Source: CAVUCE01 sp963739985
GTDB taxonomy: Bacteria > Bacteroidota > Ignavibacteria > Ignavibacteriales > Ignavibacteriaceae
DNA: 64,000 bases
Direction of reading: 5' to 3'
NCBI GenBank assembly: GCA_963739985.1
Contig: CAVUCE010000021.1
Location: 558,001 to 622,000, forward strand
The position numbers were made by a program, and so were the translations under genes. Positions 35,314-45,670 of the stretch are shown piece by piece. Below the pieces are notes generated by a model that saw nothing but the letters and a program-made list of their open reading frames with translations, did no database searches and was not told the DNA's origin. Every line of letters begins with the position of its first letter. Within the stretch, counting starts at the first letter, position 1.

Positions 35314-38300
35314 ATGAAGAAGTACTTAATTATTTTGATTGGCTCCATGTTATTTTTCTTAGTACTTAATAATATGGCCAATCATAAGATTAAAAAAGTA
35401 GAAAATCATGAAGATGACAGTCCCTATGGATATGCAAATCAAGAATTCTTGATGCTGAGAGATCCTAAAACAAATCAAATACCACCGCACATCCGTAAAT
35501 TGGAATTAAAGTATGCCGCTACACTTCCGAAAATAGAAGCCACGGTACTTTATAAAGGAAACTCGGTTAAGAATGCACAGGCTTTAACCTGGGCAGAAAG
35601 AGGTCCGAATAATATCGGCGGAAGAACAAGGGCAATTGGAATTGATGTTAGAACTCAAAATAATATAACAATTATTGCCGGGGGAGCATCAGGCGGTATT
35701 TGGAGATCCACAGATGATGGTGCTAGTTGGACAGAAGTTTCTACTCCTACCCAAATTCCCGCGGTTACATGTATAGTTCAAGATACTAGAGCCGGTCATG
35801 AAGATACCTGGTATGTAGGAACAGGTGAATACGCATCAACTGCCTTTGACGATAAAGGGGGAACGAACAGATATCTTGGCAGCGGAATTTTTAAATCTAC
35901 AGACAACGGGCAATCATGGAGCCTGCTTGCTTCTACTCAAATTACACATCCTGAGGACGCAACCCAAAGTGATTTTAGCTTTGTTAACGGAATTGCTCTT
36001 GACCCTTCTTCGGGCAATATTTACGCTGCAACTTATGGTGGTATCAAACAAAGTACTGACGGAGGGGCTTCATGGAATACTGTTCTAACTGACAACTCAT
36101 ATTATCCTATTTATTCTCAGGTTGCTGTTACCACCACAGGTATAGTATATGCAACTATAGGTGATAATACTTTGTCTTCAGCAGGTATTTATAAATCAAC
36201 CGATGGTACAAATTTTTCCCACATCAGCAGTATAACTCTTCCAACTACATATAACAGAATTGTAATTGCAATAGCTCCGTCTAATCAAAATATTGTTTAT
36301 TTCTTTGGCGATACTCCAGGAAGCGGACAGGCAGGCAGCAATGGGGACGGTTTAAGTTTATGGAAATATGATGATTCCGGCGGTGGTTCCGCTACTGATC
36401 TGTCGTCAAATCTGCCTACTGTAAGCGGAAATGTAGGAGGACTTAATACCCAAGGCTCCTATAATATGTTTGTAACAGTTAAACCGGACGATCCTAATTT
36501 TATTATTATCGGTACTACGAACATTTACAGGTCCACCGATGGTTTTGCCACTTCAAATAATACAACATGGATTGGTGGCTATTCACCTATAAATGACATT
36601 TCTAGTTATACGGGGCAACATCCGGATGAACATGCATTAGTATTTAGACCCGGCAGTAATGTTGCCGCTTATGCCGGTTCCGATGGTGGAATTTCCAGAA
36701 CTAATGATATTACGGCAACAACTTTTAGCAATGCAGTCAGATCGGAAACCGTTGCCTGGAGTTTTATAAATAGCGGTTACGATGTTACACAATTCTATTC
36801 CGTTTCTTTAGCACCTGAAAGTGGAAGTAATGAAATTGCCGGCGGCGCACAGGATAACGGTAACTTAGCAACAAGTAGTACAGGGCTTTCAAGCTGGACT
36901 GCATTACAAGGAGGAGGCGACGGGCAGTACGACGTTGTCGCCCCGGTCTCTGATAATTTTATTTATACCGAGATCCAAAATGGAGATCTATATTCCTTGG
37001 ACAGATCGAATATTTATCACGGTGAATTAACCCCTTTAATCAAAGCTAATCAACTTTTTACAAATCCTTTTGCTCTTGATCCAAACAATAATGCCCTGCT
37101 TTATTATGCCGGTGGAAATAGTACAGCAAATTCGGGTATTTGGAGAAATACTGCTATAAATACGGGAACTTTCCCAAATACCCGCATGGACATTCCTGAC
37201 TTCAACTGACATTACCGGCGCGCAGGTAAGCACCATTGGAATTTCTACTGCCTCCAGTGCAAATGTTGTCTATTATGGAACGACAAAAGGTGACGCATAT
37301 CGAATAGATAATGCCAATTCGGGTTCGACTCCAACTGTTACGAAAATTACCGATCCCGGTTTTCCTTCCGGTGCTTATGTAAGCTGTATTAACGTTGATC
37401 CGACTAATTCAAATAAAGCTATGCTTGTCTTTAGTAATTATAATGTGGATAGAATATGGTACACAACAAACGGCGGAACTAGCTGGACAAGCGAATCAGG
37501 TAATCTTAATGCGGTTACCGGTCCTTCTATTAGGTGGGCTGAAATTTTTAATGTAGGCGGAGTAACACATTATTTTTTGGCAACCAGTACTGGCGTTTAT
37601 TTTACTACAACTCTTAACGGCAATTCAACAACCTGGACACAAGAAGCAACTTCATCTGTCGGAAATGCTGTTTGTTCAATGCTTGATTACAGGCCTTCAG
37701 ATAATACTATTGCCGTTGCTACTCACGGTCGGGGTATATTTACTTCAACAATTTCTTCACCCCTGCCTGTTGAACTAATTTCATTTACAGGGGGTGCTTC
37801 AAACGGTCATGTTAATCTTGCCTGGAAAACGGAAACAGAATCAAATAACTCCGGATTTGAAATAGATCGTGCTAAATCTATTGAAGATCAACACTCGAAT
37901 AATAAAAGCGGGCTTGAGAATTTCACTAGGATAGGATTTATTAAAGGCAGTGGAAATAGTAACAGTCCTAAACAATATACCTATACTGATAATTCAACAC
38001 TATCCGGAAAATACTATTACCGGTTAAAACTTATTGACAATGACGGGCAATTTAAATATTCAAAAGTAGTTGAAGTTGATATCAATGCGCCGGGCGAATT
38101 TATGTTAAACCAGAATTATCCGAATCCTTTTAATCCTACAACAACAATACAGTATGCAATACCCAAATCGGAACATGTAACCTTAAAAGTATATGACGAA
38201 ATAGGAAGGGAAGTAGCATCATTAGTAGATGAAAATAAAGAAGCTGGCCGGTATAATATAACATTTAACGGAAGTAATCTTGCAAGCGGAATATATTTTT

Positions 38301-38356
38301 ATAGATTACAGGCCGGGAAATTTAGTTCAATTAAAAAATTGATACTTTTGAAATAG
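35314..38356 (+). CDS. BNR/sortilin-like propeller T9SS protein (one frameshift)
   Basis: The start follows GAAGGAGGTAAATAAGT. A signal or anchor segment (LIILIGSMLFFLVLNN) and propeller repeats with Asp-box motifs follow: GGIWRSTDDGASWTEV, GIFKSTDNGQSWSLL, GGIKQSTDGGASWNTV, WYTTNGGTSWTSE. Such repeats form a BNR/VPS10-like propeller. The frame breaks around 37170-37190 (stop at 37209) and resumes as AWTFLTSTDITGAQVSTIG through to 38356. A fibronectin-like segment (LPVELISFTGGASNGHVNL) and a T9SS sorting domain (NYPNPFNPTTTIQY ... KKLILLK) end the protein, about 1013 residues in all. Secreted; no sialidase active site is evident. Confidence 0.85.
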
Positions 38357-38714
38357 GCAGAACTTGATCGGACTCTCTTCATTTGATTGTGAAGAGAGCT
38401 CCAAAAATGTTTGCAGTGTGCAAATATTTAATAATTTCTTATAGCTTGATTAAAGTATTAAATTTATTTAAAAAATCAGATCAATCAGTTTATAATTGCA
38501 AAACAAGGCTATTTTTAAAGTTTCTGCGAAATGAATCTCTTTCATAGCTTTGACAACAAAATAAAAAGAGTTCTCACTCGTGGACCTACCTGCCGGTAGG
38601 CGGACTCGTTCGAAATGACAAAATTATGTTCTGCAACACTCTTGGAAGGATTGTAGAGACGAAGCATGCCTCATCTCTACAATATTTAAATTCAAGTATT
38701 TATTATTTGATAAA
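38357..38714. repeat. Gap with two extragenic repeat elements
   Basis: Between two converging T9SS genes. 38568-38620 carries GTTCTCACTCG ... CGAAATGACA, an inverted relative of the element at 32366, with a CCTACC-TGCC-GGTAGG hairpin. 38651-38682 is a second hairpin, TTGTAGAGA ... TCTCTACAA, which may also terminate transcription. No gene. Confidence 0.6.
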
Positions 38715-40898
38715 CTATTTTAATAGTATCAATTTTTTTGAAGATACAAAACCATCTGCCTTAATTGAATAGAAGTAAACTCCACTTGCCAGGTTTGCTG
38801 CATTAAACTTAATTGAATGCTTACCTGCTTGATTAAATGAATTTACTAAAGTTGTAACTTCCTGCCCTAATAAATTATATATAGTTAGTTTTACATTCGA
38901 AGCTTTTGGCAGTGAATAACTAATAGTTGTAATTGGGTTAAATGGATTTGGATAATTTTGCTCAAGATTATAAACAGAAGGAGATGTGTTTGAATAATTA
39001 TCTTCAACACCTGTAGCATTTGTAGCATTGTTCAATCTTAATCCCCAGCCATATAAAAATCCTATATTCCCATTATATAAATCGATTATTTTTAATCGCC
39101 AAATACCTTTAGGATTCTTTCCGGAAAAAATTGATTTTAAAGAATTTATTGGTTTAACATCTTGTCCAAAATCTACATAGTTATTATTTACTAATTCATT
39201 ATCAGACTCGTCATTAAACACAGTAATTAAATTATCAACATTATTGTTAATGCCCCTATTTTGGTTCCAAACAATTACAGAGTCTCCGGTTGGTGAATAC
39301 AATATAATTTTAAGATCTAATAATCTATTATGGTTAATAGCAACAAACATATTTATATCATTAATGCTGTTTGAACTTGTAACCTCAAGACTATCTTCAT
39401 TCATATAACCGGCAGTATTGAATTGAGGAATTCTCCTATCAGATGATTTAAAGAAGTAACCATTTGGGAAATTATCATTGAAACTTCCAAGCATGGGTGA
39501 AACTGGAATATCATCTTGGTAAACCGGAGTTGAGTATGCTGCACCTCCCCTTAAATAGTAAGCTTTCCCATTCCCCGTTGTAGGGTAATTGTAGTAATCA
39601 AAATTTAAGCTTACAGTTGAGTTTGGAGGAATTGGTTTGTTATAGTAATCAGTTATTATAAACATGTCACTTTTAATATCGTTTTCACTCTTTACATAAT
39701 TTGAAATATTAACAGCATCTATATATCCTTTAAAATAATTAATGCCGCCGGAAGTACCTATAAATAATGAATCTGTATTTGCAGTTGTAGGTACTCCATA
39801 ATTATAGCCTACATCATATTTACCGTTAATATATAAATTACCACTACCTGAACTATTGAATGTAATTGCAATATGTGTCCACTGATTTGAAGGAATTGTT
39901 GAAATTGAGGTACCAACATGACTGTTAAATACAAATCCCAATTTACCTGTATCTTCCAAATACATTGCATAGTCATTGCCTTTTCCTAAAATATATTGTG
40001 TTCCTGAAGTAGAATTAACAGGATAAATCCATGCTTCGGCCGTTACCGGACCCGATAATTCAATGTCCGGATCACTTGACATCACAGCATAATCTCCTGA
40101 ATGTGCAAGCCAAAGTGAGTTATTTAGCACAAGTGTTTGAGAAGGATAGCCACCCAAATAAATCGCTTTAACATTGTACTGTCTATACTTGTTATAACCA
40201 TCGTAAAAATAAAGCGAGTTACCATTTCCGGTATAAGTAAAATCAAATGACGTAGACATAACTAATCCAGCACCAAAATTAGATTTTTGCTGATTCAGCT
40301 CACCTACATATGGATTTCTCATATTCATTTTTATTTCTGATTGCGATAATGCCCTGTCCCAAATTCTAATATCATCAATCATTCCTTTGAAAGGGCCATA
40401 TTCTGATTTCCCTATAAATAATGAATCATGATAACTAACTGCACCTATGCCGGTACCTGTTCTTGAGCTATCAAGGTTTCCATTAATATATACCTTCATA
40501 GATCCGCTACCTGATTCATCATATGTGCAAGCAACATGATACCATTTATTGATTTCTAATAATGCAGCTTTTCTAGAATATATTTTTGTACTATTGCTGG
40601 TTTGTATACGTGCTCTGAATTTATCACCAGTCTCTTTTTGAATCATTAACCTTACATTTCTTTTGCCAAATACAGAACCTGTCATGTTTGTGTCTGCTTT
40701 TAGCCAGCATTCAATTGTAAAATTGCCTGTTAAATTATCTAATCCCGCATAAGGGTCAACGGCGACATAGCTGCTATCTGAGCCGTCAAATTTAGCTGCG
40801 ACATTCCAATATCTTTGCGAATAAATATTTGACGATAATAAAATAACCAGGGCGAAAAAAAATGTATTAAATACTGAGTTAGAATAAAATACTTTCAT
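38715..40898 (-). CDS. T9SS protein with two LamG domains and a P domain
   Basis: 727 residues, start after GGGAGCAAAGA. Signal peptide (1-27), then two laminin-G/concanavalin-like lectin domains. The first spans about 30-200 (FTIECWLKADTNMTGSVFGK, KWYHVACTYDESGSG, GMIDDIRIWDRALSQSEI) and the second about 245-420 (TAEAWIYPVNSTSGTQYILG, QWTHIAITFNSSGSGNLYI). A proprotein-convertase P domain follows (about 500-640: DLKIILYSPTGDSVIVW, NPKGIWRLKIIDLYNGN, GWGLRLN) and then a T9SS sorting domain. No catalytic domain is present; a carbohydrate- or surface-binding adhesin is likely. Confidence 0.88.
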   Translation of the reverse strand: MKVFYSNSVFNTFFFALVILLSSNIYSQRYWNVAAKFDGSDSSYVAVDPYAGLDNLTGNFTIECWLKADTNMTGSVFGKRNVRLMIQKETGDKFRARIQTSNSTKIYSRKAALLEINKWYHVACTYDESGSGSMKVYINGNLDSSRTGTGIGAVSYHDSLFIGKSEYGPFKGMIDDIRIWDRALSQSEIKMNMRNPYVGELNQQKSNFGAGLVMSTSFDFTYTGNGNSLYFYDGYNKYRQYNVKAIYLGGYPSQTLVLNNSLWLAHSGDYAVMSSDPDIELSGPVTAEAWIYPVNSTSGTQYILGKGNDYAMYLEDTGKLGFVFNSHVGTSISTIPSNQWTHIAITFNSSGSGNLYINGKYDVGYNYGVPTTANTDSLFIGTSGGINYFKGYIDAVNISNYVKSENDIKSDMFIITDYYNKPIPPNSTVSLNFDYYNYPTTGNGKAYYLRGGAAYSTPVYQDDIPVSPMLGSFNDNFPNGYFFKSSDRRIPQFNTAGYMNEDSLEVTSSNSINDINMFVAINHNRLLDLKIILYSPTGDSVIVWNQNRGINNNVDNLITVFNDESDNELVNNNYVDFGQDVKPINSLKSIFSGKNPKGIWRLKIIDLYNGNIGFLYGWGLRLNNATNATGVEDNYSNTSPSVYNLEQNYPNPFNPITTISYSLPKASNVKLTIYNLLGQEVTTLVNSFNQAGKHSIKFNAANLASGVYFYSIKADGFVSSKKLILLK

Positions 40899-41036
40899 TC
40901 TTTGCTCCCATGTATGTTATTGAATGAATTACTATAATTAGTCTTTCCCTAATTAGAAAACAATTATATTATATTTTGTTTAAGCATTTGTGAATGGATA
41001 TTCAATATAAGGAGCACCCCATCCCCTGGACTGATC

Positions 41037-41583
41037 TGAACTGTACCCTAAAAAGTATACGGAAAGTTAAGCAACTTTTGATTTAATTCCTTCTAGTTTT
41101 TTCTCGACATCCTTTTCTAAATATTCTAACGGACTTATTGACCGGTCGATTATTTCCAGGTTGCATATAACAAGCACTACAGCTAAGTAAAGCCAGCCTT
41201 CAATTATCTTTTATGAATTTATATTTCACTTTCCGTCCTTTGCAAAAAAGGCTAAGGCTTTTTTAAAATGTCACGTTCCATTTTTAACGTAGCGATTTGT
41301 CTGTCTCGTCTTCTTAATTCTAGTTTACCTTTTTCCAGGAAATGCATCCTCTGAGTCAACTAGATATTTTCTCTTCCGGTTGATTAATGTATCCTCACTG
41401 TTTCCTAAATCTGTGGCTATACTTTTGACTGATCTGTCTGATTCTAAGACTAGCTTTATAGCAGCTATTTTGTATTTTTTACCATAGCTATTTCGTGGTA
41501 TTTTTGGTGACATTTCTTCGCTCCTATATTATTTCCTTTCTAATATAGTTGCTTTTTTTGTCTACAATTCGGGGGAGGGTTCA
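41037..41583 (-). mobile_element. IS3-family insertion sequence remnant
   Basis: The ends TGAACTGTACCCTAAAAAGTATAC and the reverse complement of the other end (TGAACCCTCCCCCGAATTG ...) match imperfectly at TGAAC, CCC, AA and GTA-AC, as in IS3-type terminal repeats. On the minus strand orfA is visible from 41513 (MSPKIPRNSYGKKYKIAAIKL, DLGNSEDTLINRKRKYL) but shifts frame at the A run near 41340, then continues LRRRDRQIATLKMERDIL and FFAKDGK. Only scraps of orfB remain: IKDN-EGWLYLAVVL and SISPLEYLEKDVEKKL to the stop near 41070. The integrase core is deleted, so it cannot move itself. No target duplication is obvious. Confidence 0.8.
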
Positions 41584-41773
41584 ATATATGCCATCGTAAT
41601 AAGGGATAATAAAGCAAAAGAGGAAAAATTCCAATTAAAATGAAGAAAGTGATTCTAAATTATTTAAAAGGATTAAAGAAAATTTAATATCTTATTTAAG
41701 TGTTTAATGATAAGGAAATAGAATTGAATGAGTTCAATCAAATTGAAAGATTATACATTCATTTCATATTTGA

Positions 41774-42325
41774 TTATTCGTGATTTCTTGCATCCTTACC
41801 ATGATCTTTCAGTTGAGCATCAAACCAAATATGCAATGCTTTAATTACTGTTGGATAGGTTGACGTAAAAGTAAGTTCAGCTCCGTCAGATAATTTTTTA
41901 TAATTAACCTTAAACTTACCATTTGAATTTGTTAAAACTTTAAGACCAGGCATATTTGCCCCGTGTAATGTTTTAGGGTCTTTGAAATCTGCTTTTGAAA
42001 ATAAATCTTGTTCATTTTGGAGATGGTTCCTTATCAAATTTATTTGAACAGTATCCTGTTTATTTTTAGCTTTAATCGTTAACATGCCCCCGTTTTTAGT
42101 TTTGATGAAAAAATGCGTAACCTTATTCATATTAAACGGCATTACCATTGAACTCCTGGAATGTATCATCTCCCTTCGCATCATCAAAGTCGAATCTTTC
42201 ATTTGCATACTATCATTTCCCATCTTCTGCTGGGCCTGGATATTTTGTGAAATACTTACAGTAAAAAAAATCCCAGTTAAAAGTGTAAACCATATATAAC
42301 CGAGGGAAATAATTTTATTTTTCAT
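41774..42325 (-). CDS. Exported small protein linked to a metal-ATPase remnant
   Basis: About 183 residues from the ATG at 42325, chosen because GAGGA lies nine bases upstream; a TTG at 42340 is the alternative. The signal peptide (LGYIWFTLLTGIFFTVSISQNIQA) is followed by a Met-rich stretch (MGNDSMQMKDSTLMMRREM) and then a conserved-looking domain: VMPFNMNKVTHFFIKTKNGG, INLIRNHLQNEQDLF, FKDPKTLHGANMPGL, ALHIWFDAQLKDHGKDA. I have seen similar periplasmic proteins near copper-type P-ATPases but cannot name a function. The Met-rich part and the adjacent ATPase tail suggest a link with copper or another soft metal. Confidence 0.65.
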   Translation of the reverse strand: MKNKIISLGYIWFTLLTGIFFTVSISQNIQAQQKMGNDSMQMKDSTLMMRREMIHSRSSMVMPFNMNKVTHFFIKTKNGGMLTIKAKNKQDTVQINLIRNHLQNEQDLFSKADFKDPKTLHGANMPGLKVLTNSNGKFKVNYKKLSDGAELTFTSTYPTVIKALHIWFDAQLKDHGKDARNHE

Positions 42326-42383
42326 TTGAATATTCCTCAATTCTAGTTTTGAAAATTAAATCTAAACAACAGGAAATAAAGTA

Positions 42384-42596
42384 TTAAATTTTCAGCATCT
42401 TTGCATTGATTGAAACGATAACAGTGCTCAAGCTCATTAGTACAGCCCCAACATTACGGCTTATCAAAATTCCGAATGGATATACTATACCAATCGCAAG
42501 CGGAATAGCGATTACATTATAACCTGCAACCCAAATAAGGTTTTGAATCATTTTAACGTAAGTTGCTTTTGAAAATTTAATTAAAGAGGCTACATC
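42384..42596 (-). pseudogene. C-terminal remnant of a heavy-metal P-type ATPase
   Basis: A 71-codon frame without a start reads DVASLIKFSKATYVKMIQNL, IWVAGYNVIAIPLAIGIVYP, SRNVGAVLMSLSTVIVSINA, KMLKI, stop. This is the last helix pair of a CopB-like P1B-type ATPase, including the GYNVIAIPLA and MSLSTV membrane motifs. Everything upstream, including the phosphorylation domain, is missing. Confidence 0.85.
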
Positions 42597-42706
42597 TCAT
42601 TGTTCATTGTGGTGGGAATGATTTCCGTTTCTATTCAGTTGGAAAATATTGTCAACATACTATTTCTTTAAATCAAAAAAGAAAAGGATTCTTAATTTAT
42701 GATATT

Positions 42707-43302
42707 TTATAATCTTACAAGTTTAATTAAAGATTTATAATCGTTTTTATCTGATTCCCTTAAGGCTCGCAGATATTTTGTTCTTGCTTCACCCGGTTTA
42801 ACCAAGTTTTTACTTCCCCATGTAAAATAGGGTTTGCCAAAACCTTTATTAATTAGAACATCTGCCATTAAGCGTGAATGCCTTCCGTTACCGTTTTCAA
42901 AAGGATGAATTGATACCAAACGGTGACTAAATCTTTCGGCAATTTCATCTTCTTCATCCACTTTGTTATCAATTCAGTATTTCCAATCCTCCAACAGTTT
43001 TTTTAATTCTACTCTTATCATAGTTCAGTCTAAACAGATATTCTTATCCGACTTTCAAAATTTACCAGCCAGGTCCAAATATCTTCAAACATCCTTTTAT
43101 GTAAATCTTTTATAAATTCTTCAGTTAGAATTTTGTCTAGACTTGTCTTTCTTCATAACAACCACTCATTAGCTTTTTATACACCAAGCTGTTCAAATTC
43201 ATCAAAATCACCGTGCGTTGTAATTGTTGGAATACGCAGACCGTCTTTTTCATCTTCATAAAGCGAAGTCTGTCCATTAATATAATCGAGATCTAATCCT
43301 AT
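42707..43302 (-). pseudogene. Mobile mystery protein B-like Fic protein, broken
   Basis: The pieces run IGLDLDYINGQTSLYEDEK, GLRIPTITTHGDFDEFEQL, then stops and shifts, ILTEEFIKDLHKRMFEDIW, and finally an intact 84-codon frame with the Fic motif HPFENGNGRHSRLMAD and GKPYFTWGSKNLVKPGEARTKY. Order and text match mobile mystery protein B (a Fic-domain protein found beside a helix-turn-helix partner). The expected start codon reads ATA. The Fic catalytic motif (HPFxxGNGRxxR) is preserved, although the N-terminal half is broken, so only a short C-terminal fragment could be made. Confidence 0.75.
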
Positions 43303-43460
43303 AAATATTTTTGTAATTCCATTTTGATTTTTTCCACCCAATTTTTTATGGTCGGAGAAGACCTATTAAGCATTTTAGCAAATTGAACGAGCGAAATGTT
43401 TAACGCCGTACGGATGGATTTAATCGATCCGGTGCCCAAAGTAATATCGCTATCATATAT
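43299..43460 (-). pseudogene. Mobile mystery protein A-like HTH remnant
   Basis: Directly upstream of the Fic gene, overlapping it by a few bases, lies the frame GSIKSIRTALNISLVQFAKM, LNRSSPTIKNWVEK, IKMELQKYL, stop. WIKxIRTALxMSLxQLxxxLN is the helix-turn-helix block of mobile mystery protein A, the usual partner of the Fic-type protein B. The N-terminal part is not in one frame and the end is short. The sequence beyond 43460 may hold more debris. Confidence 0.6.
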
Positions 43461-43904
43461 CTGCGTGATCTTTCATCACCATATAATATTCACGACACTC
43501 AATTTCGCTGCTTCTTAGATCGTCTAATCTTTTTGCATCAGTTTTTGAGAACGTAGAGCTCCACTATTTCACTTCTTAAATACTGAAGATGCTTCAACAA
43601 AATGTTTAGTAAAACGTATCGAAAGAATCTTAAAATAATTTTATGTATTCGTTTAGCCGAAATTAATGCTTTAATCTTCACACTAAAAAGTACATCATGT
43701 ACGGGAGTTTGTATTGTTGCGCAACCTAGACAACTTTTCAGTGCAGCTCACTTATGGTAACAAGCTGCTGTCCTAGATTTGAGACTAATATCACCGTCTT
43801 TAACTTTTGAAGACTTTATTTTAGCTATACGAATCGGACACTCTAGAATTTAGACTCCGAGGGCAGAAGTAATAAATACAAATTATAAAGAATAGTAGGA
43901 CAAT
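43461..43904. other. Eroded intergenic DNA
   Basis: No supported gene. A minus-strand stretch near 43480-43560 reads TDAKRLDDLRSSEIECREYY and may be coding debris from the element on its left. The remainder has stops in all frames at short intervals. Confidence 0.3.
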
Positions 43905-44456
43905 ATGTGCATAGCATATAATATGGCTGATCAAGCTGAACGAAAGCTATTTGAGAGTAATCGCATAGAATATGAATGCGGAATATTTTACAAATTATTT
44001 GAGCGTAAAATATCTTTGTTCAAATCATCGAAATCTAAAATATATACACCTTATGAAAGAGTAATAATGAAATCAGGAAAAGTATATATTGATGAAGATG
44101 GTATTATAGAAGAATTTAGCCAATTAAGTTTTAGTACCGGAAAATGGCGCATCAATTCAAAATATCCAAAAGGTTTTCATGCATTTTTAGGAGTTCCAAG
44201 AACAGTCAATCGGCCATTCAAAACATATTTTCCGGTAATGCTTGCCGATATTACTGCACTCGGCATGCATAGATTTTATGCAAGAGGCATTAAAACATCT
44301 TTTGAGCCAAGCGCACATACGGAGATATCCGGCAAGGTTATGTATATTTTCGATGAAGAGACCTGGAGACAGTATCAAGCTGACATTACTACCAAGCCTA
44401 TCGATTTGGAAGAAATGAAAGTTAAAGTTAATACTGAATTTGCTTTGATGGTATAA
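43905..44456 (+). CDS. Hypothetical protein, 183 residues
   Basis: An intact frame in a zone of broken genes. It begins MCIAYNMADQAERKLFESNR, has no signal or membrane segment, and is mixed alpha/beta in look. Landmarks are YTPYERVIMKSGKVYIDEDG, GFHAFLGVPRTVNRPF, FPVMLADITALGMHRFYARG and FDEETWRQYQADI. The MC start recalls SRAP-type proteins, but their other motifs are absent. I recognise no family. No strong ribosome site is present (AGGACAATATG is a possible one). An accessory or phage-type gene is possible. Confidence 0.55.
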   Translation: MCIAYNMADQAERKLFESNRIEYECGIFYKLFERKISLFKSSKSKIYTPYERVIMKSGKVYIDEDGIIEEFSQLSFSTGKWRINSKYPKGFHAFLGVPRTVNRPFKTYFPVMLADITALGMHRFYARGIKTSFEPSAHTEISGKVMYIFDEETWRQYQADITTKPIDLEEMKVKVNTEFALMV

Positions 44457-44749
44457 TGTTTCACATACCAAATCAATAAAGGTTAAGAGAACATTCGCAG
44501 CTCGGTAGTGATGGTAGCTATGGTTTTACAACCGGCAATAAACACTTTATATCCGATCACCACTTCCGCTCTTGTATTTTATCATATTCATTAGACAAAG
44601 CTTTTCCTTGCATGTATGAAGACATAAGGGCTTATTTCGTAACCAATATCAGCCAGTCAATTTGAAACAATGTACATTCCCGCGTTGCTGAACATCTCTT
44701 TATTTAGAAACAGACCATTCATTAAACCAGATAATGTATTCCTTTCATT
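44457..44749. other. Gap without a supported gene
   Basis: A plus-strand frame near 44480-44660 stays open for about 60 codons (LREHSQLGSDGSYGFTTGNK and on), but it has no start and no family match. It is probably debris. Confidence 0.25.
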
Positions 44750-45666
44750 CTATTTATTTTTTGTAAGCATTCTATTAAATAATTCTTCTTCAATATCAAA
44801 AGAACCAATTATAACTTCTTTATATGTCTTCCTTCCGTTTTCTCCATTTGTAAAAACTATTACTCCTCGTTTGGACTATGGTAAAAGTAGAACAACTGAA
44901 TAAACGCCATCATCATGTCCGGTGTGGTATAATGCATATTCGCCATTGCTTAAATTTTCGAAAATTCCCCATCCTAAACCTTGAGAGGTATTTGATCCTT
45001 TAACGTGGGGTTTTATCATATCTTCAAATATTTCTTCAGTAAGACCATTTCCTTCTATTACTGAAATCCCAAATTTACTTTAGTCTTCAACTAGTGATCG
45101 AAACTCTTCAAAAGTAAACTGATCAAAATCAGCATATCACCCATATGGAAAAATGAGATCCCATTCACAGAAATTAGAAAACCAATATTAATGATTCTTG
45201 CATCCGTTCCATGAGGAAGATAAAAAGCTTCTATACTTATGTCATTCATTATTTTACTCTCCGATTTTTCTTTCGTGGGGTTAAAAGCAACACACCGATC
45301 AGTAAATCCATTTAGAGCATTAACCATTTGTTGTGTAGATGCAAAAATTGCTTTGGTATTGTTTTTCAAATGTTGTTGTACCATATCTGGATTAACATGA
45401 TCACCATGAGCATGGGTTACTAAAATTAAATCCACATCATCAAATGGTGCTTGAGCGAGTGTAAGCTTATCCTGAATTTTCTGCGGTAAATTGTAATTGT
45501 CTTGAAACCCATTAAACAAAGCGTCGATAAGGATTTTTTTATCACCAATGTTTATCAAGAAACCTGCATTTCCGATATATGTAACATCAACTTCTTTTTA
45601 CTGAGCGTAAGATGAAACCGTAATATAGCTTAGAAACAGAAATATTATAATTACTTTTTTCTTCAT
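44750..45666 (-). pseudogene. Chimera of metallo-beta-lactamase-fold gene and serine beta-lactamase tail
   Basis: From the ATG at 45666: signal peptide (KKKVIIIFLFLSYITVSSYAQ), TAA at 45600-45598, then in the same frame KEVDVTYIGNAGFLINIGDK, LVTHAHGDHVNPDM (metal motif HxHxDH), YLPHGTDARIINIGFLIS and FFHMGD. There the frame shifts, continuing ADFDQFTFEEFRSLVED to TAA at 45082-45080. Without a gap, the same frame goes on as KFGISVIEGNGLTEEIFE, GLGWGIFENL, ALYHTGHDDG and VIVFTNGENG to 44750, with TAG at 44878-44876. The second part is the C-terminal end of a class-C-type serine hydrolase (HTG box). Two unrelated hydrolases have been joined and then decayed. Confidence 0.8.
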
Positions 45667-45670
45667 AATA

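Noticed and set aside
43905..44456. SOS-response-associated peptidase (SRAP) because the protein starts Met-Cys
   Set aside because: The catalytic surroundings of SRAP proteins (RWGL, N-A-R-x-E, GFYEW) are all missing.
16063..45600. Stop-codon reassignment or readthrough as the cause of in-frame stops
   Set aside because: Intact genes here end normally with TAA, TAG and TGA, and the interrupted genes also have frameshifts or truncations.
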